A stretch of DNA of 64,000 nt from Clostridium sp. (GCA_031292145.1 JARLHR010000206.1:1-64000), one strand, 5' to 3'; positions 17,423 to 27,461 are shown, counted from the stretch's first letter. Made by a program: numbers and translations. The notes: generated from the letters alone by a model not told the origin.

Positions 17423-18076
17423 TTGAAAATTTCAGTAGCAATAGATGGTCCAGCAGGTGCAGGTAAAAGTACCATAGCAAAACTAGTTGGAAAAGAATAT
17501 AAGCTTATGTACATAAATACAGGCGCTATGTATAGAGCAGTAGCATTAAAAGCTAAAGAAAATAATTTGTCGCCAGATAAAATAGATGAAATTTGCAAGA
17601 TAATAGATACTCTTGAAATGCATTTTGAAAATGATGACTTGATTTTAAATGGTGAAAATATTCAAGAAAAAATTACGACACCAGAAATAAGTAATATTGT
17701 ATCAAATTATGCAAGTATTCCAGAAGTAAGATCCATGTTAGTAAAGCTTCAAAGGGATATGTCAAACAAGTTCAATGTGATTATGGATGGTAGAGATATT
17801 GGAACCGTTGTTCTAAAGAATGCAAATTTTAAGTTTTTTTTAACAGCTAGTCCAGAAGAGAGAGCAAATAGAAGATTTAAGGAATTACAAGATAGAAATA
17901 TTGAATGCTCATATGATCAAATATTACAGGATATAATAGATAGAGATTATAAAGATACTCATAGAGCTACGGACCCATTAAGAAAAGCAGACGATGCTAT
18001 GGAAATTGACACAACAAATTTAGATATCAGTGGAGTAGTAAATGTAATAAATGAGCACATAAAAAAAGGGAAATAG
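17423..18076 (+). CDS. cmk: Cytidylate kinase
   Basis: Cmk phosphorylates CMP and dCMP with ATP. The 217-residue protein has the P-loop [27 protein letters not shown], the NMP-binding insertion with [13 protein letters not shown], and [19 protein letters not shown]. The start codon is TTG at 17423, with GGGGAGAAAG upstream. ispH-rpsA begins 13 bp after the stop, the classic cmk-ispH-S1 arrangement of clostridia. Confidence 0.96.
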   Translation: MKISVAIDGPAGAGKSTIAKLVGKEYKLMYINTGAMYRAVALKAKENNLSPDKIDEICKIIDTLEMHFENDDLILNGENIQEKITTPEISNIVSNYASIPEVRSMLVKLQRDMSNKFNVIMDGRDIGTVVLKNANFKFFLTASPEERANRRFKELQDRNIECSYDQILQDIIDRDYKDTHRATDPLRKADDAMEIDTTNLDISGVVNVINEHIKKGK

Positions 18077-18089
18077 CAGGGAGATCAAA

Positions 18090-19994
18090 ATGAGTGAAGT
18101 TATTTTAGCCCAAAATGCTGGTTTTTGCTTTGGAGTTCAAAGAGCCGTAAATGAAGCAATAAGAATACAAAAAGAATATAATACTAAAATTTACACTTTA
18201 GGTCCATTAATACATAACAATGATGTAGTAAGATATTTAGAAAAAAATAATATATTTTCTATAAACTTTCAGGAATTAGATAACTTAAATAGTAGTGATG
18301 TAATTGTAATCAGATCTCATGGTGTTTCGGAAGCAGTTTTAGATTCACTTGAGAAAAAGCAATTAATAGTTATTAATGCTACATGTCCTTTTGTAACTAA
18401 CATTCAAAAGAAAGTAAAGAAATATTCAAAAGAAGGATATCATATAGTAATATTAGGAGACAAAGACCATCCTGAAGTTATTGGGATTAATGGTTGGTGT
18501 AATCATGAAGCAATTATTACTAAGGATGGTACTTTTCAAGAGGATATACCACAAAAGATATGTTTAGTTGCCCAAACAACTGAAAAAATTAAAAATTGGG
18601 AAAATACTTTAAAAAATTTAACTTCTGTGAAAGAGATATTAGCGTTTAATACAATTTGTGCTGCTACAGAAGTTAGACAAAGAAGCACTAATAAAATATC
18701 GAAAGAATCAGATGCTATGATAGTTGTTGGTGGAAAAAATAGTTCTAATACTACTAAGTTATATCAGATTGCAAAGGAAAACTGTGAAAATACAATTCAT
18801 ATAGAAAATTTCAAAGAATTGCCTGCAGATTTTATTAAAAATAAAAATATAAAAAAAATAGGAGTTACAGCTGGTGCATCAACGCCAGATTGGATAATTA
18901 GGGAGGTACTAGATATTATGAATACTGAAAATAATAATTACGAAGATCAATTATCATTAATGAATGAACTAGATAAAAGGTTCGTTATTGGTGATGAAGT
19001 AGAAGGAGAAATATTATCAAAAACAAGAGATTCTGTTTTAGTTTCACTTGTAGGATATAAGTCTGATGGAATAATCCCATTTACAGAATTATCAGCTAAA
19101 GAAGATCCGATAACTTTTTCAGAAAAACTTAACATTGGGGATTTAATTAAAGCTAAGGTTATTAAATTACAAAATAATGATGGCTATGTTGTTTTATCAA
19201 GGCTTGAATATGAAAGAGAAGGAGCCTTTAAGGAACTTGAAAAATTATTTTCTGAAGGTAGTACATTCCAAGTAACTATTAGTGAAGCTAAAGAAAAAGG
19301 ATTAGTTGCTAATTATAACGGTGTGAGAATTTTTATACCAGCATCACAAATTGATATTAGATTCACTAAAGACAAAGATGAATATGTTGGAAAAACTATA
19401 GAAGTTAAATTGATTGATTTTTCTTTAAAGAAACCTGTAAAGGTAGTTGCATCAAGAAGAGTATTATTAGAAGAAACTAAAAATGCAGAAGAGTCAAAGG
19501 CTTTAGAAAATATTAATCTTGGAGACGTTGTTAAAGGTCAAGTGAAGAGATTTACAAACTTTGGTGCTTTTGTTGATATTAATGGTATAGATGGATTATT
19601 ACATTTATCGCAAATTTCATGGAGCCATATAAAAAATGCAGGTGATGTATTAAAAGAAGACCAAATTATAGATGTTAAGGTTATAGGACTTGATAAAGAA
19701 GCTAAGAAGCTATCTCTAAGCTTGAAGGAATTAATGCCTAAGCCATGGGATAATGCTAAAGAAAAATATCCAGAAGAATCTATAGTTTTAGGCAAAGTTG
19801 TTAGGCTTAATGACTTCGGTGCTTTTGTTGAACTGGAACCAGGAGTAGATGGATTAGTTCATATTTCAAAAATATCACATAATAGAATAGAACATCCATC
19901 AGAAATTTTAAAGATTGGTCAAGAAGTAAAAGCTAAAATTCTAAGCGTTGATGAAGAAAATAAGAGAATAAGCTTAAGCATAAAAGATATTTAA
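18090..19994 (+). CDS. ispH-rpsA: Bifunctional HMBPP reductase IspH / ribosomal S1-domain protein
   Basis: Residues 1-280 are IspH, which makes IPP and DMAPP in the last step of the MEP pathway. The three [4Fe-4S] cysteines are in [19 protein letters not shown] and [11 protein letters not shown]. Residues 295-634 contain four S1 RNA-binding repeats, the last two the best ([34 protein letters not shown]). The fusion is a known clostridial feature, so it is not a prediction artefact. The gene follows cmk in the same operon and ends in a strong hairpin. Confidence 0.96.
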   Translation: MSEVILAQNAGFCFGVQRAVNEAIRIQKEYNTKIYTLGPLIHNNDVVRYLEKNNIFSINFQELDNLNSSDVIVIRSHGVSEAVLDSLEKKQLIVINATCPFVTNIQKKVKKYSKEGYHIVILGDKDHPEVIGINGWCNHEAIITKDGTFQEDIPQKICLVAQTTEKIKNWENTLKNLTSVKEILAFNTICAATEVRQRSTNKISKESDAMIVVGGKNSSNTTKLYQIAKENCENTIHIENFKELPADFIKNKNIKKIGVTAGASTPDWIIREVLDIMNTENNNYEDQLSLMNELDKRFVIGDEVEGEILSKTRDSVLVSLVGYKSDGIIPFTELSAKEDPITFSEKLNIGDLIKAKVIKLQNNDGYVVLSRLEYEREGAFKELEKLFSEGSTFQVTISEAKEKGLVANYNGVRIFIPASQIDIRFTKDKDEYVGKTIEVKLIDFSLKKPVKVVASRRVLLEETKNAEESKALENINLGDVVKGQVKRFTNFGAFVDINGIDGLLHLSQISWSHIKNAGDVLKEDQIIDVKVIGLDKEAKKLSLSLKELMPKPWDNAKEKYPEESIVLGKVVRLNDFGAFVELEPGVDGLVHISKISHNRIEHPSEILKIGQEVKAKILSVDEENKRISLSIKDI

Positions 19995-20001
19995 ACCCAC
20001 T

Positions 20002-20052
20002 GAAATAAGGAGCATGTTGTTTGGAATACAGCATGTTCCTTATTTCTAGTTT
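20002..20052 (+). terminator. Terminator after ispH-rpsA
   Basis: GAAATAAGGAGCATGTTGT pairs with ACAGCATGTTCCTTATTTC around a short loop, followed by a modest T-rich tail (TAGTTTAATT). Confidence 0.65.
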
Positions 20053-20228
20053 AATTATAAAATCAAGTCTAGCAAATACTAGTGAATATAGTATGTGTTT
20101 TTTCAGTTATATTTATATACATAATGTGTAAATTTGCAGTATAATTTTACTAGAGTAAAAATTTACACAAAAAATCTAAAAGAAATAGTATCATTTATGT
20201 CATATATGTACTAGGAGGAAATATACTT

Positions 20229-20843
20229 ATGAAGCAAAATAAAGTTACTAAAATTAAACCTTTAGCAGAAACTAGATATTTAAGCTTATATGAGGCTGAA
20301 TATGAAAATAAGGTTGGCAGCATGAGAACTTGGACTATTGCGTCAAGAAAGGATGAAAACACTCTTCAAAAGCAATTCTTTGAAAATAAGCAAGATAAAC
20401 CTGATGGAGTTATAATTGCCGCATATCATAAGGAAAAAGAAAAAATTGTTATTATAAAGCAGTTTAGAATTCCGCTGAATAACTTTGTCTATGAATTACC
20501 CGCTGGGCTTATTGATCCAGGTGAAGATGCAGAAAGCACCATTGGAAGAGAACTAATGGAGGAAACAGGTCTTAAAGTAATAAATATTATAAAAAATAGA
20601 GGGATTGATAAAGTATATGTTTCAGCAGGTATGACTGATGAATCTTTAGCTTTTGTTTATTGCACTTGTGAAGGCGAAATAAGCGATGAAAATCTTGAAG
20701 ATGACGAATGTATAGAACCGATGTTAATTTCTCAAGACCAGGCAAAAACACTTATACAAAGTAAAGAAAAATTTGATATAAAGTGCTTCATGCTGCTTCA
20801 AAGTTTTGCATTACTGGGGGAAACGATGTTTATTGAAGAATAG
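20229..20843 (+). CDS. NUDIX hydrolase, ADP-ribose pyrophosphatase type
   Basis: A 204-residue protein with an intact Nudix box (GEDAESTIGRELMEETGL) preceded by KQFRIPLNNFVYELPAGLIDPG, the usual setting in ADP-sugar pyrophosphatases (NudF/YqkG group). These hydrolyse ADP-ribose to AMP and ribose 5-phosphate. The N-terminus is longer than in B. subtilis NudF and begins with a dimerisation beta-sheet. The gene stands alone between ispH-rpsA and the MATE gene. Substrate is inferred from the family. Confidence 0.85.
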   Translation: MKQNKVTKIKPLAETRYLSLYEAEYENKVGSMRTWTIASRKDENTLQKQFFENKQDKPDGVIIAAYHKEKEKIVIIKQFRIPLNNFVYELPAGLIDPGEDAESTIGRELMEETGLKVINIIKNRGIDKVYVSAGMTDESLAFVYCTCEGEISDENLEDDECIEPMLISQDQAKTLIQSKEKFDIKCFMLLQSFALLGETMFIEE

Positions 20844-20910
20844 AGGCTTATTTTCATTTTAGCATATCTTACAATGGTATAATTACTTGATTAAGAATAT
20901 AATTTAGTTT

Positions 20911-20972
20911 AGGCATATTCAAAATAATAAGTCCATGTTAGAATGCTGGCTTATTATTTTTTGAATATGCCT
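20911..20972. repeat. Short intergenic palindrome, best family copy
   Basis: AGGCATATTCAAAATAATAAG and CTTATTATTTTTTGAATATGCCT are almost perfect inverted repeats around a 19-nt centre. This 62-bp copy is the least degraded and can serve as the family reference. Confidence 0.8.
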
Positions 20973-21003
20973 TAGTAATGAAACCAGATGTGAGGTATTT
21001 TAA

Positions 21004-22353
21004 ATGGATGAAAACAAAAGCATAAAGAAAAAATTACTTAGAATAACATGGCCAATTTTTATAGAAAGTTTGTTATTATCAACTCTAGGAACTGTAGATA
21101 CTTTTATGGTAAGTAGATATTCTGATAGTGCCGTTGCTGCTGTTGGGGTATCAAATCAAATAATAAATATGATAACTTTAATGTTTGTAATAATAACATC
21201 AGGAACTTCGATTTTAGTTGCTCAATATATAGGAGCTAATAGAGATGGGAAAAAGAAGAATGAAATTATACAACTTTGCGGTGTATCTATAGGTTTTAAT
21301 GCTTTGATTGGTTTAGTATTAAGCCTAGTCTTATCATGTTTTGGTATTGCATTTTTAAGGCTGCTTAATACATCAAATGGTATATTATACTTAGCAAATA
21401 ATTACTTAAAATATGTTGGTGGATTTATATTTGTTCAAGCTATATCAATGACAATTACTGCTATACTTAGACCTCATGGTTTAGTAAAGATTTGTATGTA
21501 TGTAACCTTATTTGTAAATATTATAAACGCAATTCTTAATTACATACTTATATTTGGTAAATTAGGTCTGCCGGAGCTTGGTGTAACAGGTTCTGCTATC
21601 GGCACAACTATAAGTAAAGTTATTGGTTTATGTATTTTATGTGTAGTCATATATAAAGAAATTCTTAAGGGACATTCTATTAAATTATTATGGCCATTTC
21701 CAATAAAGCATCTTAAAAATGTTTTATCAATAGGTGTTCCATCTGCTGGAGAAAATATGTCGTATAGCATGGCTCAACTTGTACTAATAAGCTTTATAAA
21801 CTCTATAAGTGTAGAAACTGTTACGACAAGGAGTTATGTTAACAATATAGTTAGTTTTGCAGTATTATTTTCAGCTGCACTTGCTCAAGGTAATGGAATA
21901 ATTGTAGGTCGTTTAATTGGTGAGAAAAAAAATACTGCAGCATTAAATTTTGGTATATACTCAATAAAAACTGCTATTCTTTTATCTACAGGTATGGCTG
22001 GCATATTTGCTATATTGGGACATCCATTAATGAGGATTTTCACAGAAAACCAGGAGATAATAAAATTAGGAGCTATAGTTCTTGGAATAGATGTAATTTT
22101 GGAAATTGGACGATCTACTAACGTAGTTGGAATAGGTGCACTTAAAGCAGTAGGAGATGTAAGATTTCCAGTATATATAGGAATATTCTCAATGTGGGTT
22201 ATATCTGTAGGGATTGGATATGTATTATCAATAAAATGTGGTTTTGGTCTAATTGGTATATGGATTGGTCTTGCTTCAGATGAATGTTTTAGGGCAATAC
22301 TGGTTATCTTTCGATGGAGGAGTAGAAAATGGGAAGGTAAGGCGTACATCTAA
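21004..22353 (+). CDS. MATE-family efflux transporter
   Basis: A 449-residue polytopic protein with twelve predicted helices arranged as two MATE repeats: it starts IKKKLLRITWPIFIESLLLSTLGTVDTFMVSRYSDSA-like sequence (WPIFIESLL, GTVDTFMVSRY) and repeats the pattern at VPSAGENMSYSMAQLVLISF. MATE proteins export cationic drugs or metabolites using Na+ or H+. No regulator is adjacent, and a palindromic repeat lies just upstream. Substrate cannot be predicted. Confidence 0.9.
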   Translation: MDENKSIKKKLLRITWPIFIESLLLSTLGTVDTFMVSRYSDSAVAAVGVSNQIINMITLMFVIITSGTSILVAQYIGANRDGKKKNEIIQLCGVSIGFNALIGLVLSLVLSCFGIAFLRLLNTSNGILYLANNYLKYVGGFIFVQAISMTITAILRPHGLVKICMYVTLFVNIINAILNYILIFGKLGLPELGVTGSAIGTTISKVIGLCILCVVIYKEILKGHSIKLLWPFPIKHLKNVLSIGVPSAGENMSYSMAQLVLISFINSISVETVTTRSYVNNIVSFAVLFSAALAQGNGIIVGRLIGEKKNTAALNFGIYSIKTAILLSTGMAGIFAILGHPLMRIFTENQEIIKLGAIVLGIDVILEIGRSTNVVGIGALKAVGDVRFPVYIGIFSMWVISVGIGYVLSIKCGFGLIGIWIGLASDECFRAILVIFRWRSRKWEGKAYI

Positions 22354-22413
22354 AATGCTAAAGCAACTAATGTAAATTTATATAAAATAAATAATGCTAT
22401 TAATTTCAGAAAG

Positions 22414-22453
22414 TAGGACATATCTCTGTTTAGTTGAGTATGTCCTATTTTTT
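22414..22453 (+). terminator. Terminator after the MATE gene
   Basis: TAGGACATA (22414-22422) pairs with TATGTCCTA (22439-22447), followed by TTTTTTATATTT. Confidence 0.85.
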
Positions 22454-22624
22454 ATATTTAAATGATTAAATTAGTACAAATTTCAATAATAATTTATATG
22501 TATCATGAGCTTTATAATTATAAATGAATATTAAATTAACAATAAATACAGAAAAATAATAGTAATAGTTCTATAATAGTAGTAAAATGTTACTAAATGT
22601 TATAATTTTAAGGGGGCAATAAAC

Positions 22625-23953
22625 ATGAATGCAGAAATTCAGCAAATAAAGAAGGCAAATATTATGATAAATTCTTTATGCATATTTACAAATATTAAAG
22701 AAGATAGTGTAATAAAAAAATATAAATTATTATTAAAATATCTAGATAAAGATAAGATATCTATAGAAAAAGCCATAACATTTTATAATGATTTTATTTA
22801 TGAATTATTAAATAAGGCTAATAGTACTTGTTTAAAGAAATATGTAATTGACTTGATTTTTTTAGATAGTAATCCATTTACCAAAATTATTGATAATAAT
22901 AACTTAAATAATATACTTATATTAAATCAAGTTCAATATGAACTTAGTGTTCTTGAATACATAACAAATATAAAATCTTCTGATATCAAAGAAATAATTA
23001 TTTCAAAAGGAAAAATAAAAGATTTTCAGGTTGATATAATTAATTCATTAATAGAACTTAAGCGTGAGGAGGATAATTCTAATTCATTGAAGGAAATAGA
23101 TAAACTAAAGCTAAATATTCTAAGCAATAATAATTGGGGAAGCTGCTTAGATGATATTATAAGCTTTTATAAGGATTATGGAACTGGAATATTTGGAGAA
23201 TATAGAGCTTTTGTTTGGGAACATGAAGATAATACGACATATCTCAGGGGGGTTGAAGCTCCAGATCCAGTTAAATTAAAAGATTTAGTTGGATATGAGG
23301 ATCAGAAAGAAACAATTATAAATAATACTGAGCATTTCTTAAAAGGTTATCCAGCTAATAATATTTTATTATATGGTTCTAGGGGAACAGGAAAATCTTC
23401 TACAGTTAAGGCTATAATTAATGAGTATTATAATGACGGCTTAAGACTTATTGAAGTTGATAAGGATAAGTTAGTGGATTTTACTAAAATAATCAGAATT
23501 CTTAAAGATAAAAACTTAAAATTTATAATCTTTGTTGATGACTTAGTTTTTGAAGAAGGAGAAGCAAGTTATTCAGCATTAAAGACAATATTAGAAGGTG
23601 GAGTAGAAAACAGAACAAATAATATATTAATTTATGCAACAACTAATAGAAAACATTTAGTTAAAGAAACCTTTAGCGAAAGAGCTGGTGATGATGTACA
23701 CGCTAACGATGCCATAGAAGAGAAGCTATCCTTAGCAGATAGATTCGGCATGACAGTATCTTTTTATTCACCAGATCAAAAAGAATACTTGAATATAATT
23801 GATAATATAGTAGAAGCCAGAGGAATAGAAGTAGAAAAAGACTATCTTCACAAGGAAGCTCTTAAGTGGGTAAGATGGTATAATGCACGCTCACCAAGAA
23901 CAGCTATACAATTTATTAACTGGTTAGAAGGAGATTTAAATAATAACAAATAA
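22625..23953 (+). CDS. DUF815-family AAA ATPase
   Basis: The 442-residue protein has a variable N-terminal helical region (1-200) and a C-terminal AAA module: ENTEHFLKG-like entry (NNTEHFLKGYPANNILLYG), Walker A GSRGTGKSS, Walker B FIIFVDDLVFE, sensor TTNRKHLV, and ERAGDDVHANDAIEEKLSLADRFG, which is the hallmark of DUF815. The family is widespread and of unknown function. The gene stands alone ahead of small hypothetical proteins. Its ribosome site is AAGGGGG. Confidence 0.85.
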   Translation: MNAEIQQIKKANIMINSLCIFTNIKEDSVIKKYKLLLKYLDKDKISIEKAITFYNDFIYELLNKANSTCLKKYVIDLIFLDSNPFTKIIDNNNLNNILILNQVQYELSVLEYITNIKSSDIKEIIISKGKIKDFQVDIINSLIELKREEDNSNSLKEIDKLKLNILSNNNWGSCLDDIISFYKDYGTGIFGEYRAFVWEHEDNTTYLRGVEAPDPVKLKDLVGYEDQKETIINNTEHFLKGYPANNILLYGSRGTGKSSTVKAIINEYYNDGLRLIEVDKDKLVDFTKIIRILKDKNLKFIIFVDDLVFEEGEASYSALKTILEGGVENRTNNILIYATTNRKHLVKETFSERAGDDVHANDAIEEKLSLADRFGMTVSFYSPDQKEYLNIIDNIVEARGIEVEKDYLHKEALKWVRWYNARSPRTAIQFINWLEGDLNNNK

Positions 23954-24019
23954 ATTAAATTTGTATACATAACTATCACCATAACACTAATACTATTAAT
24001 TAGATGGGAGGTGATTAAA

Positions 24020-24163
24020 TTGTCAAAAAACAAAAAAGACAAACTTATTCAACAAACTGGAAGTATGTCACAATCAAGGGTTAAGTCTTATATGGAAAAG
24101 GAGGAATTCACCAATAGAAGAGTATCTCCAGGTAAAGATATTACAATTAATGAGAAACATTAG
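24020..24163 (+). CDS. Small polar protein (47 aa), unknown
   Basis: A TTG start at 24020 follows a near-perfect GGGAGGTGAT ribosome site. The 47-residue product (MSKNKKDKLIQQTGSMSQSR at the start, VSPGKDITINEKH at the end) is hydrophilic, lysine-rich and lacks cysteine or membrane segments. It is followed by a strong terminator at 24248-24312, which supports it being a real transcription unit end. No family is recognised; small polar clostridial proteins of this kind are often sporulation-associated, but nothing here shows that. Confidence 0.65.
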   Translation: MSKNKKDKLIQQTGSMSQSRVKSYMEKEEFTNRRVSPGKDITINEKH

Positions 24164-24247
24164 TTGTAATAAAATAAATTGAAGAATTATTTTAATGTAA
24201 GGATTACAGCAGCTTTTATAATCATAAATTTAGAAGATTATACTATA

Positions 24248-24312
24248 ATAGAGCAAGACATAATAATTAATAACTATGAAACTTATTAATTATGTCCTTG
24301 CTCTATTTTTTT
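24248..24312 (+). terminator. Terminator after the 47-aa protein
   Basis: ATAGAGCAAGACATAAT pairs with ATTATGTCCTTGCTCTAT, one bulged base, then TTTTTTT. The flanking sequence 24164-24465 shows nothing else except AT-rich promoter-like DNA. Confidence 0.85.
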
Positions 24313-24465
24313 ATATTAAATAGAATAAGGTTAGAGCATTAGTAGATTAATATTGTTCATACTATATATAATTATTAATAAATGTGATAAAATAGTAAAA
24401 TAAATAAAAAACCGTAATCAATACTAGATAATTATATTATCTCAAAGATTAGAGAGGATGTTAGA

Positions 24466-25104
24466 ATGGCTATAAATAGAAGTGCACCAGAAAATTTTTA
24501 TTATGATAATGCTGAAAAAACTAATAAAAATTTCATCTATAAAAATTTAAAGAGAAGTAAATGTTACAACTGCAATTTTTCAAATTCAAACTTTGATTAT
24601 GCTAGCTTAAGAGGAGCTCATTTTAAAAAATGTAATTTTTTTAGATGTAGCTTTAATGGATCGGAGTTTATAGGCTCAAATTTAAAAGGGTGTAAGTTCA
24701 AAGAAGCAAAATTTGAAGATACAGTATTTGAAGGAGCAAATATAGACGCCGTAGATTTTAAGGATGCGAAATTTAAAAATACTATATTTGTTGGTTGTGA
24801 TATAACTAAAGCCAAAAATTTAAAAGAAAATGAAAATGGAATTAGAGTTTTTGAACAAATGCCAGAATTTGAAATAAGTGAAGACATAAAAAAATTGGTA
24901 GCGGACTTAATGGATAATGAATTCATCAAAAAATCAAGAGTATTTGATACAAAAGATGGAACTATTAATACATTGACATTAATGATTCTAAGCGAAAAAT
25001 TTGATGAAGAAACCCTTATAGAAGGATTACATTTTATAAAATATGAAATTGATAGAGATTTTCATACATTGAGTTATGTTATTAGGCTTATACAAAATAT
25101 GTAA
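24466..25104 (+). CDS. Pentapeptide-repeat protein
   Basis: Residues 25-115 form tandem A(D/N)LXX-type pentapeptides, for example CNFSNSNFDYASLRGAHF and SNLKGCKFKEAKFEDTVF, which fold into a right-handed quadrilateral beta-helix. Residues 130-212 are a separate helical domain without repeats. Some such proteins protect DNA gyrase from quinolones (Qnr), but this one has too few coils and no sign of that role. A terminator at 25137-25180 follows. Confidence 0.8.
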   Translation: MAINRSAPENFYYDNAEKTNKNFIYKNLKRSKCYNCNFSNSNFDYASLRGAHFKKCNFFRCSFNGSEFIGSNLKGCKFKEAKFEDTVFEGANIDAVDFKDAKFKNTIFVGCDITKAKNLKENENGIRVFEQMPEFEISEDIKKLVADLMDNEFIKKSRVFDTKDGTINTLTLMILSEKFDEETLIEGLHFIKYEIDRDFHTLSYVIRLIQNM

Positions 25105-25136
25105 AAATTATTCTAGTATAATTTTTACTACATATA

Positions 25137-25180
25137 TAAAGCAGGTTTTTTCTATTTAGAAATTCCTGCTTTATTTATTT
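25137..25180 (+). terminator. Terminator after the pentapeptide-repeat gene
   Basis: AAAGCAGG pairs with CCTGCTTT, with AT pairing in the inner stem, followed by ATTTATTTG. Confidence 0.75.
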
Positions 25181-25327
25181 GTTTTCATTTAATATTTTTA
25201 CTAAATACTTTATTTATTAGATTTATATAATGAAATTAATATGCAATTTATATATGTATTTTGAATAAACTATTATAATATAAAGTAATAAGTTTGTACA
25301 TTAATAATTTTTGGAGGAAATATTTGG

Positions 25328-25834
25328 ATGGCAAATGATAACCTTGCAAAAATAGATAATAATTATACAAAAAGAAAACATAAATTAAGCCATGAAAACA
25401 CTAAAGACATTAAAATATATACTCCAGAAATAATACCTAAATACAAGGATGCTTTTAAAAGAGTATTTAAAATAACTAATGACAAAACTAAAACTAATTT
25501 CATTATGTATAATAAAATTTTCAAATGGTATGAAAATGAAAAAAATGTTAATATTAGCATGGAGAGAATTTATATTAAATCTAAACTTGGTTCATATAAT
25601 AGTGGTGGATGTGGGCTAAGCGGTTCACTTTTTGCCGGTTTAACATCGAGCGGAATAATCTTTTGTTTGGATAATTACGTAAAAAGAATTGGACCATTAA
25701 TTTTTGCAATATATTTTTTAACAATTTTATGTTTTGGAATGAAAATCCTTTCTCACGAAGATAACAAGGTAGAAATGTATAATATGTTTTTAGAAGTATT
25801 GAATGATATAGAATATGATAATAATGATAATTGA
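25328..25834 (+). CDS. Hypothetical membrane protein (168 aa)
   Basis: No family is recognised. The first 90 residues are hydrophilic and lysine-rich; residues 95-145 contain a glycine-rich turn (SGGCGLSGSLFAGLTSSGIIF) and then a clear membrane helix (IGPLIFAIYFLTILCFGMKIL), so probably two helices with a cytoplasmic tail ending in an acidic DNNDN. GGAGGAAATATTTGG precedes the ATG. It heads a run of small genes (25904, 26213) in the same orientation. Confidence 0.65.
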   Translation: MANDNLAKIDNNYTKRKHKLSHENTKDIKIYTPEIIPKYKDAFKRVFKITNDKTKTNFIMYNKIFKWYENEKNVNISMERIYIKSKLGSYNSGGCGLSGSLFAGLTSSGIIFCLDNYVKRIGPLIFAIYFLTILCFGMKILSHEDNKVEMYNMFLEVLNDIEYDNNDN

Positions 25835-25903
25835 GGATAATTAAAATACGGATAGAAACGCGCTAAACTGCACAATATACTATCGTAGAAAGGAAGTGTT
25901 ATT

Positions 25904-26161
25904 ATGAATGATAAATCTAAATCAAATAGCCTTGAAAGTTTTTCAAGATCAAATGGTCTTGGAAGTTTTTCAAATGTAACTGGAGCAAATCAGGTAAATA
26001 TAAGTAGTAATTCTTCGCAAGGTAATAATATTAGCGGTGATAAAAAGAATAGCGGTTGTAATGATTGGAACTCAGTGCCAGTAACTTATGATAAAGAAGA
26101 GTCAACTCGTAAGCATGAAAAAACTGCGACAAACAATCAATGGTGTTCTACTTCTAAATAG
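25904..26161 (+). CDS. Small Ser/Asn-rich protein (85 aa), unknown
   Basis: The product is rich in serine and asparagine with no hydrophobic core. It contains an internal near-repeat: LESFSRSN then LGSFSNVT, encoded by two copies of a CTTG-AAGTTTTTCAA-type block. Single cysteines occur at NSGCNDW and NQWCSTS. AGAAAGGAAGTG precedes the ATG at 25904. Composition is reminiscent of spore-surface or secreted small proteins, but there is no signal peptide, so this is not assigned. Confidence 0.6.
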   Translation: MNDKSKSNSLESFSRSNGLGSFSNVTGANQVNISSNSSQGNNISGDKKNSGCNDWNSVPVTYDKEESTRKHEKTATNNQWCSTSK

Positions 26162-26212
26162 TTATACATTGTAACATTATATTACTTAGATTTAAAAAGG
26201 AGTTGGTATATT

Positions 26213-26380
26213 ATGAGTAAACAATATAAAAACCATGAAAATAACATGAATGATAATTATTATGCATTTCAAGGTGGTTACATCTCATATGATCCCAATA
26301 TACTAACAGAACACTATACGGTAAAAGGATTTGAAGGGAAAGTTAAGAAGCCGCAAGTATCCAAAAGTAAATGGTCTTAA
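26213..26380 (+). CDS. Small protein (55 aa), unknown
   Basis: AAAAAGGAGTTGG precedes an ATG at 26213. The 55-residue product is polar and aromatic-rich (NDNYYAFQGGYISYDPN, TEHYTVKGFEGKV) and ends KSKWS. It has no recognised family. It lies 51 bp after the Ser/Asn-rich gene and is followed by a strong terminator, so the two are probably co-transcribed. Confidence 0.62.
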   Translation: MSKQYKNHENNMNDNYYAFQGGYISYDPNILTEHYTVKGFEGKVKKPQVSKSKWS

Positions 26381-26435
26381 TTAATAGAAGTTAAATATAT
26401 ATATATTATATTTGGTTCTTATAGGTAAAGTTTTT

Positions 26436-26492
26436 GTTTCCTTCATTAATATGATAGAAGGTTATCATAGATGAAGGAAACAGTTTTTTTGT
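26436..26492 (+). terminator. Terminator after the small-protein pair
   Basis: GTTTCCTTCAT pairs with ATGAAGGAAAC around about 24 nt, followed by AGTTTTTTTG. Confidence 0.85.
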
Positions 26493-26586
26493 TATAAATT
26501 TACAAGTAGATAATTATCATTGTTAGTTGACTATGACATTTATAAGAATTATAATTTATTTATTAAAAGGGAAACGGGGAAGTAAT

Positions 26587-27457
26587 ATGGTCTTTTTAGA
26601 GAAATTGTCATTGTTTAATATAGATCGTTTTAGAAAACTGTATAATAGAAATGAAGATGCTTTTATTTGTGATAGAAGTTTTTTTGAAATTTACGATAAT
26701 GAACACTTCATAATAAAAATATCTTATAAGAAAACAAATAAAATTATTTAAGGTTAACAATGAATATATCGGCTATATATGGTATGAATATCCTTCTCAA
26801 AGAGACTTCAGCAATATATATTCCATTTATTTAAAAGATGAATATGTAGATTTGATCAATTCAAAAATGTTATCATTTTTGAATATTAATGCCTTTAGAT
26901 ACGATATGTTAACTAATTCAAAGGCTTCAAAGCTTATGAAAAAATTAAATTTTAATGTAAATTCTAAAAATATTTTAATGAAAATAAAAACAAATAATTT
27001 TTCCAATATAATTAATGAAGATAAAGTTATATTCAGGCATTTCAAAGAAGGACAAGATGAGGCATTGAGATGTAAAATCCAAAATTATGTTTTTAACAAT
27101 AAAAATAGAATTCCGCTAAGTGTTGAAGATGTCTATCGAGAAGAGGTAGAGGATTATTATTTAAATGATTTTGGAGTTTTTATTTGCAATTCTAAAGGAC
27201 AAGCTATTGGTTATGGTCAAATTATTCTTAATAATGGATTTTTCACTATAGTTAACCTAGGGATACTTCAAGAATACAGAAATCATGGTTATGGTGAGAT
27301 GCTTGTTAAATATTTAATTAATTTATGTTATCATAAATCAATTAACGAAGTTTATATTCGAGTGGATAAAGATAATTATACTGCATTAGCTTTATATAGA
27401 AGAGTGGGTTTTAAGGAGCATCAATCATACATCAGTTGGTATAAGAGCATTAATTAA
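26587..27457 (+). pseudogene. GNAT-family N-acetyltransferase, frameshifted
   Basis: Two frames together encode one protein of about 289 residues. The first runs from the ATG at 26587 (GGGGAAG ribosome site; VFLEKLSLFNIDRFRKLY) to a stop near 26751. The second continues it from about 26730 (KLFKVNNEYIGYIWYEYPSQ) to 27457. Removing one A from the AAAA run near 26731-26734 restores a single frame. The C-terminal half is a good GNAT fold: NLGILQEYRNHGYGEMLVKYL is the acetyl-CoA loop (R/Q-x-x-G-x-G/A type), followed by VDKDNYTALALYRRVGF. This is a true frameshift mutation, an assembly error in a homopolymer, or slippage; sequence alone cannot decide. Confidence 0.75.
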
Positions 27458-27461
27458 GTAT

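Noticed and set aside
21885-22349. 154-codon antisense frame within the MATE gene
   Set aside because: Mirror frame of a strongly conserved membrane protein; no ribosome site or independent similarity.
24466-25104. Qnr-type quinolone resistance protein
   Set aside because: The pentapeptide tract is too short and the C-terminal half is unlike Qnr.
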